A stretch of DNA of 38,753 nucleotides from contig JAZLBG010000032.1 of assembly GCA_045613585.1 (NCBI GenBank), forward strand, positions 1 to 38,753, written 5' to 3'. Source of the stretch: Fimenecus sp045613585. Its GTDB lineage: Bacteria; Bacillota; Clostridia; Oscillospirales; Acutalibacteraceae. The notes below the pieces were generated by a model. The model made no database searches. It saw only the letters and a program-made list of their open reading frames with translations, and had not been told where the DNA came from. Below, piece after piece: positions 30,776 to 37,590 of the stretch; position 1 is the first letter of the stretch; every line of letters starts with the position of its first letter. The position numbers and the translations under genes are program-made.

Positions 30776-32233
30776 TTATTTGTGTGCATTACAGCTTGCG
30801 CAGTTTCCTGTGCAACCACCGAATTCTTTTTTGCCTTCTTCAGTATCTCTGTAATATTGTGTATGAGTATCTCTGTGCTTTGTGTTGTTCCAGATTTCTT
30901 CTGCAACAGGTGCCCAGTTGTCAGCATATTCATCACATTTACTACAAAGCTCGTCTGCAGTTTCCTGACGGATTAAGTCAGAAGACTTTGCGCCTGTTTG
31001 TTCAATAATCTTGCGAAGTTTTTCGGGATTTTCAAGCATAGGACAAGGACGAAGATGATTATCATTAAATGGCTGATTTTTATAATATGCCATAAATAAT
31101 GGATTTTGTAATGCTTCAAGTAAAGTGTGTGTGCGAATATTTGAGTCAGAGAAGTGAATGAAAACACAAGGCTCAATATCACCGGCAGAGTTTATGTGGA
31201 AATAGTTTCTGCCACCTGCAATACAACCGCCAACATATTCACCATCATTCTGGAAGTCCATAATGAAGATAGGCTTTCCTGTTTTACCATCTCGCATTTT
31301 CTTGTTCCAGAAATAAAGTTCTTTTCTCTGCTCAGGTGTAGGAATAAGTTCTTTATCTGCACCATGACCTACAGGCATATAGTTAAAGTTGAGCATAAAT
31401 TTTGCACCTTTACCAATTGCAAAATCAACAAACTCTTCACTTGTAACTATTGGTAAATTCTTTCTTGTATAGCAAACAGATAAACCAAAAAGACATTTAT
31501 TTGCTTTTAATAAATCCATAGCCTTAAGTGTAGTTGCATATGCACCTTCACCGCGACGCCAGTCGTTAGAGTTTTCATCGCCCTCAAGGCTTAAAGCAAG
31601 TGTAATATTACCACACTCGTTCATAGCCTCGCAAAAAGCCTCATCAACAAGAGTAGCATTTGTGAAAATAAGGAAAATACAATCTTTGTTGTTTCGACAG
31701 ATTTCAAGCACTTCTTTTTTCTTAATAAGTGGTTCACCACCTGTAAGCCAATAGAAGTGACAACCAAGTTCCTTACCTTGAGTTACAATACTTTGCATTT
31801 CTTCAAGACTTAAGTTAAGGTTATGACCATATTCTGCAGACCAACAACCTTTACAGTTAAGATTACATGCAGAAGTAGGGTCAAAAAGAATGTTGAAAGG
31901 AATATTACATTTGTATTTTTCGCGGTTCTCACGAACAGCTTTTGTGCCGTATAAACCTGCATCAATACCAAAAGAAAGAAGCATTTGCTTAACAACGTTT
32001 CTGTCAACATCATTAAGAATACTCAAAGCAAACTGAGTCCAGACATTATCTTTATCAAGAGCCACTTGTTGAAACTTTTTAAAGTTTTCAGGTGGAAAAA
32101 TCTTGTTAAAGATAGGCTCAATCTTTTTGCTTAATTTTACAATATTAGCATGTGGGTCTTTGTCAACATATTTAAGTAATCTGTCAAGAGTAATGCCAAG
32201 ACCCTTCTTTTGAAGATTGTAGACTAATTTCAT
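30776..32233 (-). CDS. Radical SAM/SPASM-like protein of unknown function
   Basis: 485 aa starting at MKLVYNLQ; the ATG at 32233 has AAAGGAAG at a good distance, whereas a longer frame would start upstream of that box. Residues 1-110 form an N-terminal helical domain (LDRLLKYVDKDPHANIVKLS). The radical SAM core starts at 113 with C123, C127 and C130 (CNLNCKGC), then WLTGGEPLI (163-171). Further cysteines in EPCVFIHF, RPCPML, ELCSKCDEY and the tail C474-x3-C478-x2-C481 probably bind auxiliary clusters, as in SPASM enzymes. The tail GGCTGNCASCNAHK ends the protein. No peptide substrate gene is adjacent. The reaction cannot be named. Confidence 0.85.
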   Translation of the reverse strand: MKLVYNLQKKGLGITLDRLLKYVDKDPHANIVKLSKKIEPIFNKIFPPENFKKFQQVALDKDNVWTQFALSILNDVDRNVVKQMLLSFGIDAGLYGTKAVRENREKYKCNIPFNILFDPTSACNLNCKGCWSAEYGHNLNLSLEEMQSIVTQGKELGCHFYWLTGGEPLIKKKEVLEICRNNKDCIFLIFTNATLVDEAFCEAMNECGNITLALSLEGDENSNDWRRGEGAYATTLKAMDLLKANKCLFGLSVCYTRKNLPIVTSEEFVDFAIGKGAKFMLNFNYMPVGHGADKELIPTPEQRKELYFWNKKMRDGKTGKPIFIMDFQNDGEYVGGCIAGGRNYFHINSAGDIEPCVFIHFSDSNIRTHTLLEALQNPLFMAYYKNQPFNDNHLRPCPMLENPEKLRKIIEQTGAKSSDLIRQETADELCSKCDEYADNWAPVAEEIWNNTKHRDTHTQYYRDTEEGKKEFGGCTGNCASCNAHK

Positions 32234-32273
32234 AATGCTTCCTTTCATAGTTTCGAAAAATCATACATCATAT

Positions 32274-32302
32274 ATTTTATTGCAAATTCAAAATAAAGTC
32301 AA
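32274..32302 (-). promoter_or_regulatory. Sigma-A promoter of the radical SAM gene
   Basis: On the minus strand, TTGACT (32297-32302), 17-base spacer, TAAAAT (32274-32279), about 40 bases before the ATG. Confidence 0.7.
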
Positions 32303-32369
32303 TGTTTTTTATACTATTTTATTATATTTTGCACACTAAAAGAGAAAAATAAACAAAAGGCTGAAATAG

Positions 32370-32398
32370 TTGAAAAAAACTGTAAAATATGGTATATT
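32370..32398 (+). promoter_or_regulatory. Sigma-A promoter of the M16-lgt-folD operon
   Basis: TTGAAA (32370-32375), 17-base spacer, TATATT (32393-32398), about 32 bases before the ATG. Back to back with the radical SAM promoter. Confidence 0.7.
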
Positions 32399-32430
32399 TA
32401 TTTTTAATTATAATATAAGGATGACACTTA

Positions 32431-33711
32431 ATGAATATTAAATCTTATACTGAAATTGCAAAGGGAGTAAAACTACTTTGCATAAATAGTGATAAATTCA
32501 AAACTAACTGTATTAAGGTTGATTTTTACTTGCCTATAAATGAGCATTTTGCAGCCCTTAATGTGCTTGCATCTCTTATGGGTCATACCTCAAAAAACTA
32601 TAATACAGTAAAAACTTTCAACTCAAAAGTTGAGGGTATGTATGACGCTTGTTTTGATGCATCAATTGCAACTATTGGTGAAAAAGTAAGAATGCGCTTT
32701 TCAATGGAAGTGCTTGACGATAAATTCTCAATTGATGGTAATGCTATTTCTGAAGAAGCAATAGATTTTCTTGTTGATATTCTCAAAAATCCTAATTGTG
32801 ATGAAAATGGTTTTGACGAAGATTTTACAGCCCGTGAAATAAGATTTACCCTTGAAAATATTGAAGCGTTAAAAAATGATAAGCGTGCTTATTCTGTTGC
32901 TCGTCTTCGTCAGCTTATGTGTAAAGATGAGCCTTATGGAGTTGACCATGAAAAACTTGAAAATGACATAAAATCACTTGATAGTAAAGCACTTCTGACT
33001 GCATATAAAAATATGCTTACAGATTCAACTGTTGTAATCACTGCTTGTGGTAGTATTAATGGTGAAATGCTTGCAGAAAAGTTCAAAAGTTTTGCCCAAA
33101 ATATTGAAAACAGAAATCCTGCAAAATTAGAAACTATTTTTATTACAAAAGCAGATGAAATCCGTTATTTTACTGAAGAGATGGAAGTTAATCAGGCTAA
33201 ACTTGTAATCGGACTTCGTGCAGGTATGAATGACGCTAACGATAACTATTTTGCATTCCGTGTTATGACTGATATTTTTGGTGGAGGACCATATTCACGA
33301 CTTTTCCTTAATGTCCGCGAAAAAATGAGCCTTTGCTATTATTGTGGCGCAAGATTACTTCGAGAAAAAGGCATAATTGTTATTCAGAGCGGTATTGAGG
33401 AAGAAAATTACGAAAAAGCAGTCAGTGAAATTTTCAATCAGCTTGATGTTATGAAAAAAGGCGAGTTTACAGATGAAGATTTTAATTCTTCAATTATCTC
33501 ATTGTGTGATGCTTTCAAAGGCGTTGAAGATTCACCTGTTGCAGTATGTAATTTTTATAGTTCGCAAGATTTTGACGATGAAATTGTAAGCGGACCAGAA
33601 TTTGCAGAAAAAATTTCACAGGTTACCCGTGAGCAAGTTGTTGAAGCTGCAAAAAGAGTGAGCATCGACTCAGTTTATCTTCTTAAAGGGGAGGGTGCAG
33701 AAAATGAATAA
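32431..33711 (+). CDS. M16 family peptidase-like protein, non-catalytic partner (YmfF-like)
   Basis: 426 aa, two-lobed M16 fold. The region where HXXEH should be reads EHFAALNVLASLMGH, so the zinc motif is absent. The second half keeps LVIGLRAGMNDANDNYFAFRVMTDIFGGGPYSRLFLNVREKMSLCYYCGA, which contains the Arg/Tyr pair (R..Y) that completes the active site of a partner subunit. This fits YmfF-type proteins, which pair with a catalytic YmfH. The next gene carries the zinc site and overlaps by eight bases, so they are probably a heterodimer, acting on unknown peptides in the cytoplasm. Confidence 0.88.
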   Translation: MNIKSYTEIAKGVKLLCINSDKFKTNCIKVDFYLPINEHFAALNVLASLMGHTSKNYNTVKTFNSKVEGMYDACFDASIATIGEKVRMRFSMEVLDDKFSIDGNAISEEAIDFLVDILKNPNCDENGFDEDFTAREIRFTLENIEALKNDKRAYSVARLRQLMCKDEPYGVDHEKLENDIKSLDSKALLTAYKNMLTDSTVVITACGSINGEMLAEKFKSFAQNIENRNPAKLETIFITKADEIRYFTEEMEVNQAKLVIGLRAGMNDANDNYFAFRVMTDIFGGGPYSRLFLNVREKMSLCYYCGARLLREKGIIVIQSGIEEENYEKAVSEIFNQLDVMKKGEFTDEDFNSSIISLCDAFKGVEDSPVAVCNFYSSQDFDDEIVSGPEFAEKISQVTREQVVEAAKRVSIDSVYLLKGEGAENE

Positions 33712-34975
33712 TATTAAAGAAATCAGAAATGAACTTTTAAAAGACAGTTATTTCGAAATTGACCATTCATCTGGTTTTAAGATTTTTGTGTACCCTAAAG
33801 AAAATTATTCTTCAACTTATGCAGTTTTTGGCACCAAATATGGTTCAATTGACACTTGCTTTAAAAAAGAGGGCGAAAAAGATTTTACAGAAGTGCCAGA
33901 GGGTATTGCACACTTTTTAGAGCATAAGCTTTTTGAAAGTGAAGAGCTTGATGCTTTTGCAAGATATGCAAAAACAGGTGCTAGTGCTAATGCTTACACT
34001 TCTTTTGATAAAACTTGTTATCTTTTCCAATGTAGCGGTAATTTTGAAGCATCACTTGAAATCCTTTTAGATTTTGTAAGTAATCCATATTTCACAGAGC
34101 AAACAGTACAAAAAGAGCAAGGTATTATAGGTCAAGAAATCAGAATGTATGAAGACGAGCCAGGCTGGGAGTCATTGTTTGTGCTTCTTCGTGCTATGTA
34201 TCATAATCACCCTGTACGTATTGATATTGCAGGAACAGTTGAGTCAATTAGCCACATTACTGCTGATTTACTTTATGAGTGCTATGACACATTCTATAAC
34301 CCTGCTAATATGGCACTTGCAGTTGCAGGTAATGTTACAGTCCCACAAGTGTTAGCTATTGCAGATAAAATGCTCAAACCAAAACAGAGTAAAAAAGTTG
34401 AGCGCAAATTCCAACTTGAGCCAGAAAGCGTAGTAGAAAAATATGCCGAAAAGCATTTGTCAGTTGCAATGCCTATTTTCGCAATTGGTTTTAAAGAGAA
34501 TGTTAAGACTCCTGAAAGAAGCTTAAAAGAGTCTATGGAAAGCGGAATTTTACTCGATATTATCGCAGGTCCAACATCTTCACTTTATGAAGATTTGCTT
34601 AAAGATAACCTTATAAACACAACTTTTGATACAGAATATTTTGAGGGATATGGCTATTCTGCTCATATTTTTAATGGTGAGAGTAAAGACCCAGAAATCG
34701 TTCGTGAAAGAATAAATGCAGAAATCACAAGAGTTATGAGTGAAGGCATTGACCGTGAAGCATTCCAGCGTATTAAGAAAAAGCATTACGGTAGTCTTAT
34801 AATGGATTTTGACAATATCGACTCAATAAGCAATTCACTTATCAGTGCATATTTCAATGGTGAGGGTCTTTATGACCAGTTAAAACTTCTTGAAAGCATA
34901 ACAGCAGAAGATATTGATAATCGACTTAAAAACGCATTTAGCATTGAAAATTCTTCAATGTCAGTAATAAAATAG
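33704..34975 (+). CDS. M16 family zinc metallopeptidase (YmfH-like)
   Basis: 423 aa from the ATG at 33704 (MNNIKEIRNELL), with GGGGAGG about nine bases upstream. The inverted zinc motif HFLEH (H70, E73, H74) is intact and the third ligand is probably E145 in GQEIRMYE. NAYTSFDKTCYLF and the conserved AVAGNVT also fit. It forms a complementary pair with the upstream HXXEH-lacking protein: that one supplies the Arg/Tyr substrate site, this one the zinc. In Bacillus the ymfF-ymfH pair is present next to cell-shape and competence genes; here lgt and folD follow. Confidence 0.93.
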   Translation: MNNIKEIRNELLKDSYFEIDHSSGFKIFVYPKENYSSTYAVFGTKYGSIDTCFKKEGEKDFTEVPEGIAHFLEHKLFESEELDAFARYAKTGASANAYTSFDKTCYLFQCSGNFEASLEILLDFVSNPYFTEQTVQKEQGIIGQEIRMYEDEPGWESLFVLLRAMYHNHPVRIDIAGTVESISHITADLLYECYDTFYNPANMALAVAGNVTVPQVLAIADKMLKPKQSKKVERKFQLEPESVVEKYAEKHLSVAMPIFAIGFKENVKTPERSLKESMESGILLDIIAGPTSSLYEDLLKDNLINTTFDTEYFEGYGYSAHIFNGESKDPEIVRERINAEITRVMSEGIDREAFQRIKKKHYGSLIMDFDNIDSISNSLISAYFNGEGLYDQLKLLESITAEDIDNRLKNAFSIENSSMSVIK

Positions 34976-34994
34976 GGTGACAGGAGTAATTGTT

Positions 34995-35924
34995 ATGAAA
35001 TGGTTAACAGGTTATACAGAAGTCAGTTTTCCAGGACTCGATTTAGATTTGAATGTATATGAAAATCTTGTTGAGTTTACACTTCCTGGTTGGGATATTG
35101 ACATTACAATTAAATTCTATGGTGTAATAATCGCATTTGGCTTTACACTTGCAGTACTTTTTGGTGGCAGAATGGCTTATAAATGGAAAATGAGCCTTGA
35201 TAAAATGCTTGATGTTCTCATTTGGGGTACATTAGGTGGTATTGTAGGCGCAAGACTTTATTATGTGATTTTCCAATGGGAAAATTATAAAGGCGACTTA
35301 CTTTCTATATTCAGAATATGGGAAGGTGGACTTGCCATTTATGGCGGTATTATAGGCGGTCTTGCTGCTGCATATTTTGTATGTAAAAAGGTTGATTTAC
35401 CATTTTTAAAACTTCTCGATTTAGCAGGTATGAGTTTGCTTATAGGTCAAGGCATTGGCAGATGGGGTAACTTTACAAATCAAGAAGCATTTGGTATAAA
35501 TACTGATTTGCCTTGGGGTATGACAAGTGAAAAAATTGACGACTACATAAATGCTCATTATAGTAGTTTAGCATCAAGTGGTATTGTTATGGAGTCAGGT
35601 AGCCCTGTGCACCCAACATTCCTTTATGAGTCAGTTTGGTGTCTTTTGGGCTTTGTAGTGCTTTATATTGTCTGTAAAAAGTTCCATAAGTTTGACGGAC
35701 AGTTGATTTTAGGCTACGGCATTATCTATGGTCTTGAAAGAGCAGTAGTGGAAGGACTTCGCACAGATAGTCTTTATATAGGTCAGTCAAATATTCGTAT
35801 TTCTCAAGTAATTTCATTGGCGCTTGTTGTTTCTTGTGTCTTGTTGACAATTGTGAAAATTATTCAGGCGAAACAAGAAAAAGAAGCAGTTGTTAAAGCT
35901 TATAAGGAGAAAAATAATGTATAA
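34995..35924 (+). CDS. lgt: Prolipoprotein diacylglyceryl transferase
   Basis: Transfers diacylglycerol from phosphatidylglycerol to the lipobox cysteine of prolipoproteins, in the membrane. 309 aa from the ATG at 34995 with AGGAG upstream. The Lgt signature GRWGNFTNQEAFG near residue 155 is complete; GGLAIYGGIIGG and HPTFLYES are also typical, with seven membrane segments expected. An acidic N-terminal segment (FPGLDLDLNVYENLVEF) precedes the usual first strand and is slightly longer than in many homologues. Its end overlaps folD by eight bases. Its substrates would include the lipoprotein at 26.2 kb. Confidence 0.96.
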   Translation: MKWLTGYTEVSFPGLDLDLNVYENLVEFTLPGWDIDITIKFYGVIIAFGFTLAVLFGGRMAYKWKMSLDKMLDVLIWGTLGGIVGARLYYVIFQWENYKGDLLSIFRIWEGGLAIYGGIIGGLAAAYFVCKKVDLPFLKLLDLAGMSLLIGQGIGRWGNFTNQEAFGINTDLPWGMTSEKIDDYINAHYSSLASSGIVMESGSPVHPTFLYESVWCLLGFVVLYIVCKKFHKFDGQLILGYGIIYGLERAVVEGLRTDSLYIGQSNIRISQVISLALVVSCVLLTIVKIIQAKQEKEAVVKAYKEKNNV

Positions 35925-36768
35925 GATTATTGATGGTAAAGAAGTTTCTGCATCAGTCAGAAATGAAATAAAAGCAGAAGTAGAAAAACTTCGTGAGCAA
36001 GGCAAAAAAACAGGTCTTGCAGTTGTAATTGTAGGTAGTAACCCTGCATCTCGCGTATATGTAAACAATAAGAAAAAAGGTTGCGAAGAAGTGGGAATGG
36101 AGTCTTTTGAATATGCACTCCCCGAAGAAACAACAACTGAAGAATTGTTAGAATTAGTCCACAAACTTAACAACGACGACGCAGTTGATGGTATTCTTTG
36201 TCAGTTGCCATTACCAAAACAGATTGATGAGAAAAAAGTTCTCAATGCAATTGTGCCACATAAAGATGTTGATGCATTTCACCCAGTAAATACAGGTCAT
36301 ATTATGATTGGTGACCACTCATTTTTACCTTGCACACCTGCAGGCATTATGGAAATGCTTAAATATTACAATATTTCTGTTGAGGGTAAAGAATGTGTAG
36401 TAATCGGTAGAAGTAATATTGTAGGTAAGCCTATGGCTATGCTTTTACTTGGTCAGAATGGTACAGTTACAATTTGTCATTCTCGTACAAAGGACCTTGC
36501 AGAGGTAACAAAGAGAGCGGATATTCTTGTTGCTGCTGTTGGTATTGCATATTTCGTGAAAGAAGATATGGTTAAAGATGGCGCAGTGGTAATTGATGTT
36601 GGTATGAACAGGAACCAAGAGGGCAAACTCTGTGGAGACGTTGATTTTGAAAGTGTAAAAGACAAGTGCTCATTTATTACACCTGTCCCAGGTGGCGTGG
36701 GCCCAATGACAATTACAATGTTATTAAAGAACACACTAACCGCATCTAAGGAGCATTTTAATAAATAA
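35917..36768 (+). CDS. folD: Bifunctional methylene-THF dehydrogenase / methenyl-THF cyclohydrolase
   Basis: Interconverts 5,10-methylene-, 5,10-methenyl- and 10-formyl-THF using NADP. 283 aa from the ATG at 35917 with AAGGAG upstream; the longer frame lies within lgt. SRVYVNNKKKGCEEVG (45-60) carries the catalytic Tyr and Lys, LPKQIDEKKVLNAI and KDVDAFHPVNTG follow, then the Rossmann part VVIGRSNIVGKPMA and the PGGVGPMT signature near residue 262. It connects formate-derived 10-formyl-THF from fhs with the methylene-THF used by ThyX. Confidence 0.97.
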   Translation: MYKIIDGKEVSASVRNEIKAEVEKLREQGKKTGLAVVIVGSNPASRVYVNNKKKGCEEVGMESFEYALPEETTTEELLELVHKLNNDDAVDGILCQLPLPKQIDEKKVLNAIVPHKDVDAFHPVNTGHIMIGDHSFLPCTPAGIMEMLKYYNISVEGKECVVIGRSNIVGKPMAMLLLGQNGTVTICHSRTKDLAEVTKRADILVAAVGIAYFVKEDMVKDGAVVIDVGMNRNQEGKLCGDVDFESVKDKCSFITPVPGGVGPMTITMLLKNTLTASKEHFNK

Positions 36769-36775
36769 AAATATA

Positions 36776-36801
36776 GGGGACGATATTCAATCGTCCCTTT
36801 T
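36776..36801 (+). terminator. Terminator of the M16-lgt-folD operon
   Basis: GGGACGAT (36777-36784) pairs with ATCGTCCC (36790-36797), loop ATTCA, then TTTT. It begins TAGGGG, like the terminator at 37.46 kb. Confidence 0.88.
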
Positions 36802-36836
36802 CTATGTCAAACTTATCAATGGCTTTGCTACTTTTA

Positions 36837-36871
36837 TTGCAAAAAGTGCAAAAAAACTTGCATTTTTGCAA
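36837..36871. promoter_or_regulatory. Inverted repeat just upstream of the 172-aa gene promoter
   Basis: TTGCAAAAAGTGCAA (36837-36851) and TTGCATTTTTGCAA (36858-36871) are inverted copies with one extra base. The repeat ends five bases before the -35 box, a position used by activators and some repressors. The regulator is unknown. Confidence 0.4.
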
Positions 36872-36876
36872 ATATA

Positions 36877-36905
36877 TTGATATTTAATATTTTTTAATAT
36901 ATAAT
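36877..36905 (+). promoter_or_regulatory. Sigma-A promoter of the 172-aa membrane protein gene
   Basis: TTGATA (36877-36882), 17-base spacer, TATAAT (36900-36905), with an AGAGGTG ribosome site before the ATG at 36938. Confidence 0.75.
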
Positions 36906-36937
36906 TAAATTAACTTAGGAATAAGAGGTGACACAAT

Positions 36938-37456
36938 ATGACTAAAAAAGAATATTTCAAAAGTTTTGTTGCAAATGGTTTTTGTGGATTTGGGAGTTGG
37001 TTTATTTTTAATTTTCTGTCTGCAGTTACATATTTTATTACCGAAGTAATTGTAGATACATTAAATTATGAAACAATTAACTCATCACTTTTCATATGCT
37101 TAATTCTTTACCTTGTGGTTTGTATTGTGACACTCTTGCCATCTTTCTATTTGGGATTTGTCTTTGTAAAGAAAACGGGAAATGCAATATTAGATTTTGT
37201 TTCATTATTGTCAATAAGACTTTTAACAATAATTCTATATGTATGGTTGATAGATTATCATAACTCTATTATCTTTTCAAATTTTTCTCTTGCTACACTC
37301 GGAAAATTACTTATTTTTGCTGATAATAATTTTTATTGGTTTTTTGACTCTGAATGGATTTACCTTTTGAATTTAACTCCATTTGTTGTAACATTCATTG
37401 GTTTCCAAATAGGCAAACACAGAAGAAAGAAAAAACAAGAAGAAACAAAAGAATAA
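36938..37456 (+). CDS. Membrane protein of unknown function
   Basis: 172 aa with about four hydrophobic segments: around residues 15-40 (GFGSWFIFNFLSAVTYFITEV), 50-75 (LFICLILYLVVCIVTLLPSFYLGFVFV), 85-105 and 140-160 (YLLNLTPFVVTFIGFQIG), and a Lys/Arg-rich cytoplasmic tail (KHRRKKKQEETKE). Positive tails on this end suggest both termini inside. I recognise no family. It has its own promoter with an upstream inverted repeat and its own terminator, so it is a stand-alone, probably regulated gene. Confidence 0.75.
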   Translation: MTKKEYFKSFVANGFCGFGSWFIFNFLSAVTYFITEVIVDTLNYETINSSLFICLILYLVVCIVTLLPSFYLGFVFVKKTGNAILDFVSLLSIRLLTIILYVWLIDYHNSIIFSNFSLATLGKLLIFADNNFYWFFDSEWIYLLNLTPFVVTFIGFQIGKHRRKKKQEETKE

Positions 37457-37461
37457 ATGTA

Positions 37462-37487
37462 GGGGCGATTCACGAATCGCCCTTTTT
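37462..37487 (+). terminator. Terminator of the 172-aa membrane protein gene
   Basis: GGGCGATT (37463-37470) pairs with AATCGCCC (37475-37482), loop CACG, then TTTTT. The TGTAGGGGCG start and the palindrome resemble REP-type units of Clostridia, so it may be a repeat that was adopted as a terminator. Confidence 0.88.
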
Positions 37488-37517
37488 AATGCTTTCTTCT
37501 GATAAGAAAAAATAATG

Positions 37518-37546
37518 ATGACAATTTTATTGAATTGTGGTAAAAT
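37518..37546 (+). promoter_or_regulatory. copA: Promoter of the copA-like gene with a palindrome in the spacer
   Basis: ATGACA (37518-37523), 17-base spacer, TAAAAT (37541-37546). Inside it lies the inverted repeat ACAATT-N6-AATTGT (37521-37538). A repressor at this position would block RNA polymerase, as metal-responsive repressors do for copA genes, but the sequence is not a clear CopY or CsoR box. Confidence 0.55.
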
Positions 37547-37590
37547 ATTAATGTGAGAGAAAGAAATTGTTAACGAAATCAGGTGAGAAA

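Noticed and set aside
32431..33711. Catalytic M16 protease
   Set aside because: No HXXEH motif is present; it is better read as the partner subunit.
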